DNA of 64,000 bases from Glutamicibacter sp. B1 (GTDB lineage: Bacteria > Actinomycetota > Actinomycetes > Actinomycetales > Micrococcaceae): the NCBI RefSeq assembly GCF_039602135.1, contig NZ_CP125942.1, positions 1 to 64,000 of the forward strand, written 5' to 3'. Numbering within the stretch: position 1 is the stretch's first letter; every line of letters begins with the position of its first letter. A program made the translations under genes and the position numbers. Below the pieces are notes generated by a model. The model was not told the origin of the DNA, searched no databases, and saw only the letters and a program-made list of their open reading frames with translations. This document shows, in pieces, positions 46,098-55,165 of the stretch.

Positions 46098-47453
46098 ATG
46101 GGAACAACAACACGCACACGTTATGTATTGATCGGCGCCGGCAACAGGTGCGAAATGTACATCACTTCCATGCTCGGTGATCACAGTAACGTCGCGGAAT
46201 TGGTCGCATTGGCAGATACAAATCCGGGCCGTATTGAGTATTACCAAGATGTCGTCGAGCAGACCTTTGGAGAACGCTTGGGAGCGTTTGACCCGGAGGA
46301 GCTGGATTCATTCATTCGTGAGCATTCCATCGACCGAGTGATCATTACGACCCCGGACTATACCCATGCTTCACTGATCTGCACTTCCATGTATGCCGGT
46401 GCCGATGTCATTGTGGAAAAGCCGCTGACTATCGATGCTGAGAGCACCGCACGAATTGCCCAAGCGATGACCGATACAGGTCGAGAAGTGATCGTAGCTT
46501 TTAACTATCGATACTCACCAAGAAACACGGCACTGAAAAAAGCTATTGATGATGGACTGATTGGTCAGGTGACATCCATTGATTTCAACTGGATGCTCGA
46601 TACTGTTCACGGAGCCGACTACTTCCGCCGCTGGCACCGACTGAAAGAGAACTCGGGAGGGCTTCTAATCCATAAATCGAGTCATCATTTTGATCTCGTT
46701 AACTGGTGGATTGATGACTCACCTAAGAGCGTTTTCGCCGCCGGTGGCCTGAAATTCTATGGTCCTAAAAATGCTGAGTCCAGAGGCCTGGCGGCGCACG
46801 AACGTGGCACGCATGAATTCAGTGATCAGGAACCCTTTGACCTGGACCTACGTAGCGATGAACGTCTAGAAAAGCTGTACTTAGCTAATGAACATTTTGA
46901 CGGCTATCGACGGGACCAAGGCGTCTTTAATGGAGAAATTTCCATCGAAGATAATCTGAGTCTGACGGTTCAATATGACAAGGGCCCCATCCTCTCCTAT
47001 TCACTTAATGCGCACAGCCCGTGGGAGGGGTACCGCGTAGCCATAAACGGTACCGAGGGACGACTCGAGCTCGATGTCGTGGAGAGAGCCGCAGTACTAC
47101 CGGCGGCAGGAGGCAGACCCGTTGATCCCTCCTTTAGCGATGACGGACAGAGCAGCAAAATCCGAGCAAAGGGTGAACGTCTTGTGGTGCAACGGCACTG
47201 GCAAGAAGCCGAAGAAATCCCGATCATCAATTCAGATGGATCACACGGTGGCGGCGATAAGCTCCTGCTGGAAGAACTCTTCGAAGGACGCCAAGCGGAC
47301 GCCTATTCACGACAGGCCGGGTTTCTTGACGGAGCCCGAGCGATCGCCGTGGGCATTTGCGGGAATAAATCTTTGGAAACTGGCGCGTTAGTGGACGTTA
47401 CGTCCGCCGGCCTTGGCGTTAATTTGTCATCAATTGAAAAGGTTCAGGTGTAA
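46098..47453 (+). CDS. Gfo/Idh/MocA family oxidoreductase
   Basis: A 451-residue NAD(P)-dependent dehydrogenase. The N-terminal Rossmann fold starts YVLIGAGNRCEMYI near 9, the VEKPLT motif near 111 carries the catalytic lysine, and the C-terminal alpha/beta domain has LIHKSSHHFDLVNWW near 193 with a conserved His pair. These enzymes oxidise sugars, inositols or glycosides, often at C3. TAAGGAG precedes the ATG. It is third in the plus-strand operon; 8 bp separate it from the SDR gene. Substrate unknown. Confidence 0.92.
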   Translation: MGTTTRTRYVLIGAGNRCEMYITSMLGDHSNVAELVALADTNPGRIEYYQDVVEQTFGERLGAFDPEELDSFIREHSIDRVIITTPDYTHASLICTSMYAGADVIVEKPLTIDAESTARIAQAMTDTGREVIVAFNYRYSPRNTALKKAIDDGLIGQVTSIDFNWMLDTVHGADYFRRWHRLKENSGGLLIHKSSHHFDLVNWWIDDSPKSVFAAGGLKFYGPKNAESRGLAAHERGTHEFSDQEPFDLDLRSDERLEKLYLANEHFDGYRRDQGVFNGEISIEDNLSLTVQYDKGPILSYSLNAHSPWEGYRVAINGTEGRLELDVVERAAVLPAAGGRPVDPSFSDDGQSSKIRAKGERLVVQRHWQEAEEIPIINSDGSHGGGDKLLLEELFEGRQADAYSRQAGFLDGARAIAVGICGNKSLETGALVDVTSAGLGVNLSSIEKVQV

Positions 47454-47461
47454 TTGAATTC

Positions 47462-48370
47462 ATGAGTGAGAAAGTTATTATTACCGGCGGTTCAGGACGC
47501 TTGGGTCGCGCTGTCGTTGCTGGTTTCGCGGCCGCAGGACATGATGTCGTTTCTCTGGACCGGGGGTTACCCGAAGAACCAGTGCCCGGTGTTGATTACC
47601 GCAGCATTGATTTGATGAATGCTGAAGCTACGCACGTAGCATTCAAGGAAATTTCTCCTCAGGCCGTGGTTTCGCTAGCGGCCATGGCGGTACCGTTTAT
47701 GGCTCCGGAAGAAGTCCTTCTTCAAACTAACGCGACCATCGCGCACAATGTCACTTCTGCGGCTGTGGAATCGGGAGCGACGCGTGTTGTCCTGGCCTCT
47801 AGTCCATCAATCATGGGCTACGGATCTCCCGGCGGTTGGGTTCCTGAAAAGCTTCCACTAGACGAAAATGAAACACCACGCCCGTGGCATGCCTATGGTT
47901 TATCCAAGTATGTCGCTGAACAGATCGCAGCCATGTTCGCCGCCAAGATGGGGCCACGGAGCCCGGTGAAGTTTGCTTCATTCCGCCCTTGCTTCGTGAT
48001 TGCAGAAGAAGAGTGGGATGGTGCACCGACCCAACAGGGCCACACGGTGGCAGAACGATTGCAGGATCCGAAGCTCTCGGCTCCTGCACTGTTCAACTAT
48101 GTCGATGCTCGCGACGTCGCAGACTTCCTGCTGCTGTTACTCGAGAGATTTGACCGGGTTGAGAACGGTGCAGTGTTCTTTGTAGGAGCTAAGGATGCCA
48201 TGGCCACCCGTCCACTCTCGGAGATCATCCCAGAGATCTATCCGGAACTCGCATCCCTGGCAACGGGCCTGACCGGCGATAGCCCGGCCTTCAGCATCGA
48301 AAAGGCCCGCGAAGTGATCGGCTGGGAACCTAAGCGCAGCTGGAGATCCGAGCTTAAAGCCAAGGTCTAA
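47462..48370 (+). CDS. NAD-dependent epimerase/dehydratase (extended SDR)
   Basis: A 302-residue SDR with the nucleotide-binding loop ITGGSGRLGRAVVAGF at 6-21 and the catalytic Tyr-Lys pair in YGLSKYVAEQIAA near 145. The serine partner lies in LASSPSIMGYG near 118. Sequence character is close to uronate dehydrogenases and sugar-nucleotide epimerases. In this operon a free sugar or aldonate oxidation is plausible. The operon ends here with a strong terminator. Confidence 0.9.
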   Translation: MSEKVIITGGSGRLGRAVVAGFAAAGHDVVSLDRGLPEEPVPGVDYRSIDLMNAEATHVAFKEISPQAVVSLAAMAVPFMAPEEVLLQTNATIAHNVTSAAVESGATRVVLASSPSIMGYGSPGGWVPEKLPLDENETPRPWHAYGLSKYVAEQIAAMFAAKMGPRSPVKFASFRPCFVIAEEEWDGAPTQQGHTVAERLQDPKLSAPALFNYVDARDVADFLLLLLERFDRVENGAVFFVGAKDAMATRPLSEIIPEIYPELASLATGLTGDSPAFSIEKAREVIGWEPKRSWRSELKAKV

Positions 48371-48385
48371 AACGTTCGAACAAAG

Positions 48386-48432
48386 AAGACTGGTGGGTAC
48401 CGAGAATTTGATTCTCGGTACCCACCAGTCTT
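48386..48432. terminator. Strong bidirectional terminator between convergent sugar operons
   Basis: A 22-bp perfect inverted repeat (48386-48407 with 48411-48432) and a TTG loop. The arms start AAGACTGGTGGG and end CCCACCAGTCTT. It lies between the SDR gene (plus) and the creatinase-fold gene (minus). Confidence 0.93.
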
Positions 48433-48443
48433 TCCATGCTCGC

Positions 48444-49538
48444 TTATCGCTGTAGCACTTGGGGCCTAGGCAATCCGTTGACCATGGTGGTTGGCCACTG
48501 GGGATCCACACTAAGCACTTCGATGGCACCAGATTCAGTGAACAACATGGTGTCCTCAACCTTAAAAGTATGGCCGTCGCGTTGTGCACTCGGGTTGACT
48601 GCGAAAGCCTGATTTGCTTGGAAACGGTCCGTTGCTCCTGGAGCTAGTCGCGGATCCCGACCGTTGAATCCGGCAATTCCGCCCTGATGATGCCGCGTCC
48701 ACTCCAGCTCGTCAAAGCCATGGGCTGGATAGGCCTGCTGGATGATAGGCAGCAGCTCGCCGAGTGCTTTGCCTTCTGAAATACCCGAAATAATGTCTGC
48801 CTCGACGCCGAGAATGTCAGCTTCTCCGGCAAGTTCTTCTTCGGTAGCAGGCGCAAAGCGGACCCAGCGCGTCAGGTTGGCAATCAACCCATGCCTCCTG
48901 ACGCACAATACGGCCATGGCTTTGCGCCCCAGTGGTGCCTGAGTCGGCAAAGGGTGTCGATAATCGGTACGAGTGGAACCGCTAACTAGGGCTACCAGGA
49001 CTTCTCCACCTTGTGCGATGGCGCCTGCAGATAGTTTGGCTGCGATAGCGAATTCGGAGTCATCGCTGGAAGACTCTGAAAGTACTTCGGTCATCACCGA
49101 AGCAGTGTCTTGGCACAACTGACGGTAGCGGTCCACTTCCGTTGCCGTTAGCGCCGTGCGCATAGTACGAAGCTCCGAGTCGACCTCGGACTCTGCAAGA
49201 ATCTTCCAGTCTGCAGCCTCGGGGAACCAAGCGCTGACATCATCTAGTGACTCGTACCAGTTGGTGACATGTAGTTTCGCCGAGCTCAGAACAGTGAGTT
49301 CTTCGTCTTGTAGCCGCTGTGCTTCACTGATTGATGTAGCAAGCTCGCAGCCTTCAGCGTGAACCAAAACGCGGACGATCGGAGGAGCTGCAAGCGAAAC
49401 GTGTGTACGTGCACCGTCCAGGAGCCAGGCTAACGATGCTGGGGTGGAGAGCAGTATTGCTTGGGCTCCCCGCCTTTGAATGATTTCCGTGAGCAGAGCG
49501 TGCTTTTTTGTGTATTCACTTGTTATCGCCGTGGGCAT
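48444..49538 (-). CDS. M24/creatinase-fold protein lacking most metal ligands
   Basis: The 364-residue protein aligns with aminopeptidase P/creatinase: an N-terminal domain (about 1-125) and a C-terminal pita-bread domain with ELRTMRTALTATEVDRYRQL near 122 and TRHHQGGIAGF near 281. In M24 metallopeptidases two Asp, one His and two Glu bind metal. Here the Asp positions read V/L and N (segment LCVRRHGLIANLTRW, 211-225), the first Glu reads N (AFAVNPS, 311-317), and only His283/284 and Glu328 remain. Creatinase also works without metal, so a C-N hydrolase in the sugar pathway is possible. Last gene of the operon, overlapping the upstream gene by 16 bp. Confidence 0.8.
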   Translation of the reverse strand: MPTAITSEYTKKHALLTEIIQRRGAQAILLSTPASLAWLLDGARTHVSLAAPPIVRVLVHAEGCELATSISEAQRLQDEELTVLSSAKLHVTNWYESLDDVSAWFPEAADWKILAESEVDSELRTMRTALTATEVDRYRQLCQDTASVMTEVLSESSSDDSEFAIAAKLSAGAIAQGGEVLVALVSGSTRTDYRHPLPTQAPLGRKAMAVLCVRRHGLIANLTRWVRFAPATEEELAGEADILGVEADIISGISEGKALGELLPIIQQAYPAHGFDELEWTRHHQGGIAGFNGRDPRLAPGATDRFQANQAFAVNPSAQRDGHTFKVEDTMLFTESGAIEVLSVDPQWPTTMVNGLPRPQVLQR

Positions 49539-51670
49539 GTTCCATCTTTCTGATTGTCTGCACCGAATTCTTGGACAAGTGCGGAGGTTGCTGTGGCATT
49601 CAGACGACCGTCAACCACTAAAACGCGCAGACGACGAGTCAGAGAGGTGCCGGGTTCTAATACGACTGGGGCATCCCAAGCCAATGAACTGCCAACACCT
49701 GGATAACCAGAGCTACGGACAAACCACGGATCACCCTCGTCGCTACAGAAAATGAGAGTCGCTTCGCCATGTCCTGTGCCACGCTGTGAGAGGCCCACTG
49801 CCTCTGAGAAGAAGTCGGCACTGAAGGCCAACCATGGGCTCAAAGAGCCATGGACTTGTTCCTCGCCTACTAGAGAGTCGGTAAATATCTGTGGGTTACT
49901 GTTTCTAGGCATTCGCCAAAAGAATCCGCCATAACCGCCCTTGGGCCGTCCATTAGATCCAGGTGACCCGAGAGAAACAGATTGTTCACGGGCCGAAAGG
50001 CTGAACGTGAAGTCCATGATCCATCCTGTTGCCCCAACGGATGAGTGGGTGAAAGTACGGAAATCTACTGTGCGTTGTTCATCCAACAAAACGTGCTGCT
50101 GATGGCCGACCCACTCTAGTTGGGAATTGACCGAACTCCCGTTGGCAGCAAAAGAATTTGCAAGAGTGCGGATATGTCCATGATCTTCGCGCCATACGTA
50201 ACGTGAGTCCGCCCGTGTATAGGTTCGTCCGCCCCAGAAGTTATTTCCATTGACGTCCTGGATGGCTACCCCGACGCCAAGATGCCAGGTGTGATCCAAC
50301 GGTTGCTGGTCACTGATGTGCACACCGCCTAGGGTCGTGAGCTCATCAAGAAATGGCCGCGGCGAGTTAGTGACGGCAATATCCTCACCGGTGCGGAGCC
50401 TGGCGACGACCTGTTTCTGCCCGGTGGTGGGATGCTCAAGCGTGAATTTACCGCTAGATTCCGGCTCAGCGGCCCAAGGGGCTCCAAGTGAGGAGAAGTT
50501 CGACTGCGCAGCCACAGACCTATCAATGAAATGCTCAATATCTGGGATGACAGGATGGAATTGATCTCCATCGTCCGTGGGGATCACATATTCTTCAGGG
50601 ATGTCTGTTGGTTCTGGACCAATTCGTATTTGTTCCAGAACGCGCATGAAGGCCCCGGCAGATTCCAGTGAGCTTAGTAGTTCAGTGGCAACTCCGGCAC
50701 GGACGTCGACAAGATTCTCCAACAGATTCACCCGATCAAAAACCTTGGAAGTAGCGGAACGGCCTAAGTCCGGATTGGGCTTGATGATCAATTCATCGCG
50801 GGTGTAGTACAAGACGGCTGAACCTTCAGTTCCATAGATGGTGATCCAAGGGTCCTGCTGTTCCTTCGCGCAGACTGTCAGGGCTGCGGTGACCGGAATG
50901 CCGGTAGTCGTTTGTAGTTTCACTACCGAAGTATCGTCGGCTTCGATTTGGTGCGCATGATACAAATCTGTGGCTACCGAAATGACGTCACTGGAGCGTT
51001 GTGCCCCGGCAATCCTTAGGGCACTGGCGACCGCATGAGCTAGTGGGTTGGTCACCACACCGTCAGCGATTTCAATACCATTCAGTTGTCGGTGACCGGC
51101 CCAAGGTGAGCGGTTGTAGTAGCCCGTGGTGCGTAGCCAATTTCCGCTGGCCCCGACCGCACGTAAGGCACCAATGGGTGAATTCTCGGAACCGGATTCA
51201 AAGAATTCAGCCACTGCTTTGAGTGCCAATGACCCCAGTGCCTGGAACCCTACCTGGACGTTGACACCAGCTGCTTGCGCGGCACTCAGCAGTGTTTCGT
51301 ACTGCTCCAAGGTAGCCGTAGGAGGTTTTTCCAAATACAGGTCAGCACCGGTTACTAAGGCCTTCAAAGCCAAATCTGCGTGAGTATTAATGGGGGTCGA
51401 AATGATGATGATGTCCGGCTTCAACCCCGAATCAATAAACTCGTCGAGGCTACTGAAGATTCGAGTATTTTCTCCGCGAATAGCGCTGCCCGGATCATTG
51501 GGATCAATTCCAGCAAGGAAACTGATCTTTTCCTCACCTACTAGACGTTGAATATTTATCAGATGCTGGCGTCCAAAACCATTAAGACCGACCAGCACCA
51601 CCGCTGGCGCTGATGACGGTGAAGCGGAATTATCGTCTTTGGTAGCCGCTGCGGTGGTTTGCTGGTTCAT
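49523..51670 (-). CDS. Gfo/Idh/MocA oxidoreductase fused to DUF6807 (PmoA-like)
   Basis: A 715-residue two-part protein. Residues about 22-385 form a Gfo/Idh dehydrogenase (VVLVGLNGFGRQHL, TPINTHADLALKALV, LEKPPTATLEQYE with the catalytic lysine). Residues about 415-695 match DUF6807, the family annotated PmoA (GGVHISDQQPLDHTWHLGVG, NFWGGRTYTR, FWRMPRN, SSLAWDAP). The two domains are usually separate genes. The methane oxygenase label on this family is not to be taken literally; a role as lyase or isomerase on an oxidised sugar is more sensible here but is inference. Thirty bp separate it from the TIM-barrel gene. Confidence 0.85.
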   Translation of the reverse strand: MNQQTTAAATKDDNSASPSSAPAVVLVGLNGFGRQHLINIQRLVGEEKISFLAGIDPNDPGSAIRGENTRIFSSLDEFIDSGLKPDIIIISTPINTHADLALKALVTGADLYLEKPPTATLEQYETLLSAAQAAGVNVQVGFQALGSLALKAVAEFFESGSENSPIGALRAVGASGNWLRTTGYYNRSPWAGHRQLNGIEIADGVVTNPLAHAVASALRIAGAQRSSDVISVATDLYHAHQIEADDTSVVKLQTTTGIPVTAALTVCAKEQQDPWITIYGTEGSAVLYYTRDELIIKPNPDLGRSATSKVFDRVNLLENLVDVRAGVATELLSSLESAGAFMRVLEQIRIGPEPTDIPEEYVIPTDDGDQFHPVIPDIEHFIDRSVAAQSNFSSLGAPWAAEPESSGKFTLEHPTTGQKQVVARLRTGEDIAVTNSPRPFLDELTTLGGVHISDQQPLDHTWHLGVGVAIQDVNGNNFWGGRTYTRADSRYVWREDHGHIRTLANSFAANGSSVNSQLEWVGHQQHVLLDEQRTVDFRTFTHSSVGATGWIMDFTFSLSAREQSVSLGSPGSNGRPKGGYGGFFWRMPRNSNPQIFTDSLVGEEQVHGSLSPWLAFSADFFSEAVGLSQRGTGHGEATLIFCSDEGDPWFVRSSGYPGVGSSLAWDAPVVLEPGTSLTRRLRVLVVDGRLNATATSALVQEFGADNQKDGTCPRR

Positions 51671-51700
51671 GTTGTCCTTCTTGAAATTGTCGAAGTCAGA

Positions 51701-52609
51701 TCAGTTTATGGCGCTCGCCGACTGGATGCCTGCAGCTTGCTCAAGATGCGGTAAAACCAGTGACGCGAAACGTTCTGACATGGTGTTCAGCGTTAGATCA
51801 GCGTCTTGAGCGTTGATTTCGTCATTAAAGATTTCGACTTCGACGGGGCCTCGATAACCGGTCTGAGCTACCCAACGAGAGATCGATGAGAAATCAACAT
51901 GACCATCGCCCATCATTCCGCGTGACTGGAGCGCATTACTGGCGATTGGCAGGTTGAAGTCGCAAATTTGATAACTAGCTAGGCGACGTTCGTGGCCGGC
52001 ACGCTGGATCTGCTGTTGTAGCTGTGGATCCCAGAAGACGTGGAAAGTGTCCACAACCACTCCGACCGCTTCAGCTGGATAGGCAGTTGCCATATCCAAG
52101 GCCTGACCCAGTGTAGATAAGACGGCGCGGTCAGCTGCATACATCGGGTGCAATGGTTCGAGCACCAGGCAGACACCATGGTCTATTGCCAGCGGAACCA
52201 ACTGGTCTAGGGCTCGTGCCACTCGATCTCGGGCACCAACAATATCCTTGTCCTGGCGATCTCCAGCGCCACCGAGAAGATGCGCTGCTGACGGCAAGCC
52301 ACCGACTACCATGATCAGATTATTCGCCCCGATGGTGGCAGCTTCTTCGATGGCTTGACGATTGGAATCGAGGGCTTCTTGCTGTGCCTGTGAAGAGGTG
52401 GCCGTGAGGAATCCGCCACGGCACAGGGTACTTGCCTGCAACCCACCTTCCTTGATGATGGTCGCAGCTCGTTGCGCCCCTCCAGCTTGTTCGAGGAGGT
52501 GACGCCATGGGCCGATATGGCTTAATCCAGCGCGGGCAGCCGCCTCGACCGCTTGCTGCAGATTGAGGTTGGGTGTGGTGCCGGTGTTCAGGGAAAGTTC
52601 GAAGCTCAT
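51701..52609 (-). CDS. Sugar phosphate isomerase/epimerase (AP endonuclease 2 TIM barrel)
   Basis: A 302-residue TIM barrel. Metal-ligand acids are visible in LVLEPLHPM near 150, VVVDTFHVFWD near 185, a His region QICDFN near 218, and VEVEIFND near 263. The family includes xylose isomerase-like, inosose dehydratase and 3-keto-sugar handling enzymes, mostly with Mn or Mg. It overlaps the DUF993 gene by 4 bp, so the two products probably act in sequence. Confidence 0.9.
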   Translation of the reverse strand: MSFELSLNTGTTPNLNLQQAVEAAARAGLSHIGPWRHLLEQAGGAQRAATIIKEGGLQASTLCRGGFLTATSSQAQQEALDSNRQAIEEAATIGANNLIMVVGGLPSAAHLLGGAGDRQDKDIVGARDRVARALDQLVPLAIDHGVCLVLEPLHPMYAADRAVLSTLGQALDMATAYPAEAVGVVVDTFHVFWDPQLQQQIQRAGHERRLASYQICDFNLPIASNALQSRGMMGDGHVDFSSISRWVAQTGYRGPVEVEIFNDEINAQDADLTLNTMSERFASLVLPHLEQAAGIQSASAIN

Positions 52610-53859
52610 GACACTCCTGTCAATGTACGGGTAGTGGTCTTGGCGCCATAAACGGCAAGGAGTTCTTCCATGCGCTTGGCAGCTAGTTCTGGGTTCAGCA
52701 ACAGGCCTGCGGTATCTGCTAAGACGAAGGTGCGAACTAGATGGGGAAATGAGCGTCCTGCGTGCAGGCCACCGACCATCTGGAAGCCACTTTGATGACC
52801 GTTGAGCCAGGAAAGGAACGCGATTCCAGTCTTGTAGTAGAACGTGGGAGCACTAAAAATGTGCAGGCCCAGTTCCCGGGTTGAGTCCAAGATGGTGCGG
52901 CCCCTTGCGGCATCTGAAGCATCAAAAGCTTGGAGGGCTGTTGATGCTGCGGGATAGATAGCTGCAAATATTCCGAGCAAGGCATCTGAATGCAGTTCCC
53001 CATCACCATCGATGAGTTCTGGATAATTGAAGTCGTCCCCGGTGTACAGCCTGATTCCAGATGGAAGCGTGGCTCGAAGTTGTTTTTCGTGCTCCGCGTC
53101 AAGTAGTGAAACCTTCACTCCGTCGATTTTTTCTGAGTGCTTCTCCAAGATGGATTGGAACACTGCCGTTGCTTCGGCAAGATCGGTGGTGCCCCAGTAT
53201 CCGGCAAGCTGGGGGTCAAACATTTCACCGAGCCAGTGCAAGATCACTGGTTGCTGGGCAGCATCTAGCAAGGTTGAGTAAACCTGGACGTAGTCTTGCG
53301 GGGTCCGTGCAGCCTTGGCCAAAGCCCGTGAGCACATCAAAATGGACTTTGCTCCGGAATTTTCGACAAGGTGCAACATCTGCAGGTAGGCGTCAATGAC
53401 TAACTGCAGATCACCTGGCTCAACCGGCTGGTCGTTGAGCTGATCGGTCCCGACTCCGCACGCGATAATGTCGCGTACCGTCAGCGAGGTGAGTGCTGGG
53501 TAGCGGTTATCGGCAATGACGGTTGCTGCTTCTTGGGCTGAACGATTGATCAGCTCACAGGTGGCTGCATAGTCCAGGCCCATGCCACGTTGCGCGGTGT
53601 CCATGGCGTCGGCAACACCTAGCCCGTAGGACCAGAGTTCGTGACGGTAGGCGAGTGTAGCCTCCCAATCAATGACAGCTGGTGCCCCAGGGGTGTTGTC
53701 TGCATCCATATGTGGAATCACATGGGCTGCTGCGTACACCTTGCGTGAGGTGATGGGTGAGGTGGGGCGGTGGAAGTCGCCAGGTCCATGCATCTTGTAG
53801 GTAAATGACTGCCCGTGCTCATCGATCAGGGTGAGTTCTGGAAAGTTGTTCTGACTCAT
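52606..53859 (-). CDS. DUF993 protein, dihydrodipicolinate synthase-like aldolase fold
   Basis: The 417-residue product is of the DUF993 family, distantly related to dihydrodipicolinate synthase class I aldolases. Near residue 249 IDGVKVSLLD places a lysine where DHDPS has its Schiff-base lysine (GIKEA), and about 23 residues later LYTGDDFNYP matches the DHDPS SGDD step. This supports retained Schiff-base aldolase or lyase chemistry, but no substrate is known. I start at ATG 53859, which overlaps the upstream stop as ATGA; the frame extends to 54003 with no family resemblance. Confidence 0.87.
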   Translation of the reverse strand: MSQNNFPELTLIDEHGQSFTYKMHGPGDFHRPTSPITSRKVYAAAHVIPHMDADNTPGAPAVIDWEATLAYRHELWSYGLGVADAMDTAQRGMGLDYAATCELINRSAQEAATVIADNRYPALTSLTVRDIIACGVGTDQLNDQPVEPGDLQLVIDAYLQMLHLVENSGAKSILMCSRALAKAARTPQDYVQVYSTLLDAAQQPVILHWLGEMFDPQLAGYWGTTDLAEATAVFQSILEKHSEKIDGVKVSLLDAEHEKQLRATLPSGIRLYTGDDFNYPELIDGDGELHSDALLGIFAAIYPAASTALQAFDASDAARGRTILDSTRELGLHIFSAPTFYYKTGIAFLSWLNGHQSGFQMVGGLHAGRSFPHLVRTFVLADTAGLLLNPELAAKRMEELLAVYGAKTTTRTLTGVS

Positions 53860-55022
53860 AGCGTGATCTCCGGAATATCTAGGGTTCGGCGCTCGGAGGC
53901 AGACTGTAGGCCTAGGGCTGCTAGCTGTACTCCACGGGCCGCAGATAGCAGACCGTATTTGTGTTCCCGTCCAGCGGCGACATCCGCGAGGAAATCTTCC
54001 CACTGTAGTTTGAAGCCGTTATCGAGATCCGCGTTTGCGGGAACTTCCAACCACTGGTCACGGAAGGACTCGGTCACTGGCAGATCTGGGTTCCATACCG
54101 GCTTAGGCGTGTGAGCGCGTTGCTGGGCGACGCACTTGTTGAGGCCCGCCACGGCTGAACCATGGGTTCCATCGATCTGGAATTCGACTAGTTCGTCGCG
54201 GTATACGCGCACAGCCCACGAGGAGTTGATCTGTGCGATGACCGGATCACCTTCGGGGGTTTCGAGTTCAAAGATGCCATAAGCGGCGTCGTCGGCAGTG
54301 GCTTCGTATGGCTCGCCTTGCTCATCCCATCGGGTGGGGATGTGGGTGGCGGTAGTGGAAGTCACGGTTTTGACCTGGCCGATGATTCCTTCTAAAACAT
54401 AGTTCCAGTGGCAGTACATGTCGGTGGTCATCGAGCCTCCGTCCGCTAAGCGGTAGTTCCACGATGGGCGCTGAGCCTCTTGGATGTCGCCTTCAAAGAC
54501 CCAGTATCCAAATTCTCCGCGCAAGGAGAGAATTCTTCCGAAGAATCCCTCATCGACGAGGCGACGTAGTTTGACTAGTCCAGGAAGGTAGAGCTTGTCA
54601 TGAACTACGCCGGCGGTAATTCCTTTGGCCTTGGCCTGACGGGCGAGGTCAACGGCATCATCTAAGTTTTCGGCGGTCGGCTTTTCCGTGAAGATGTGCT
54701 TACCCGCGGCGATGGCCTTGGACAAAGTGTCATACCGTAGCGAGGTCATCGAGGCATCAAAGATGATGTCAATACTTGGATCATCGATGAGCGAATCGAG
54801 ATCCGTGCTGTAGTGCTCCACTCGATGTTTCTGCGCGAGCTCCCGCAATTTGTCTTCATTGCGGCCAACAAGAATCGGCTCAACGGTGAGCTTGGACCCG
54901 TCGGCAAGAGTGATGCCACCCTGGTCGCGGATGGGCAGGATAGAGCGCAGTAGGTGCTGCCTGTAGCCCATCCGGCCGGTGATGCCGTTCATGGCAATGC
55001 GGAGAACTTTGGTATTTGTCAC
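53856..55022 (-). CDS. Gfo/Idh/MocA family oxidoreductase
   Basis: The 388-residue dehydrogenase starts VTNTKVLRIAMNGITGRMGYRQHLL, with TEKPTAENLDDAVDLA (catalytic lysine near 117) and a C-terminal domain with DGGSMTTDMYCHWNYVLEG near 190. I choose GTG 55022 because AAGGAG stands 7 bp before it; the frame to 55106 would pass through the operator and promoter. It is the first gene of the five-gene minus-strand operon and 4 bp overlaps link it to the DUF993 gene. It probably makes a keto-sugar that the next enzymes use; this is inference. Confidence 0.92.
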   Translation of the reverse strand: MTNTKVLRIAMNGITGRMGYRQHLLRSILPIRDQGGITLADGSKLTVEPILVGRNEDKLRELAQKHRVEHYSTDLDSLIDDPSIDIIFDASMTSLRYDTLSKAIAAGKHIFTEKPTAENLDDAVDLARQAKAKGITAGVVHDKLYLPGLVKLRRLVDEGFFGRILSLRGEFGYWVFEGDIQEAQRPSWNYRLADGGSMTTDMYCHWNYVLEGIIGQVKTVTSTTATHIPTRWDEQGEPYEATADDAAYGIFELETPEGDPVIAQINSSWAVRVYRDELVEFQIDGTHGSAVAGLNKCVAQQRAHTPKPVWNPDLPVTESFRDQWLEVPANADLDNGFKLQWEDFLADVAAGREHKYGLLSAARGVQLAALGLQSASERRTLDIPEITL

Positions 55023-55063
55023 GAGATACTCCTTGGGTGAAGTGAGAGAGGGAAATAAGTTTG

Positions 55064-55106
55064 GGAATGCGCTTTCCACGATAGTGATGCAGAATTGGAG
55101 TGTCAA
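55064..55106 (-). promoter_or_regulatory. Promoter and LacI-type operator 2 of the sugar regulon
   Basis: Reading the minus strand, TTGACA (55106-55101), a 17-bp spacer and TATCGT (55083-55078) form a good promoter for the five-gene operon. The operator core GGAAAGCGCATTCC (plus-strand GGAATGCGCTTTCC, 55064-55077) abuts the -10, covering the transcription start. It lies between this operon and the divergent LacI gene. Confidence 0.8.
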
Positions 55107-55165
55107 CCATCACGAGTTTTGAAAGATAAGCTTGTCCCAGCTGTAGTGGACGAAAAGGATTTCAG

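Noticed and set aside
44105..48370. Recent horizontal transfer of the sugar cluster
   Set aside because: Base and codon use look slightly less C-biased than the gyrase genes but similar to other moderately expressed genes here; no mobility genes or tRNA-flanking repeats were seen.
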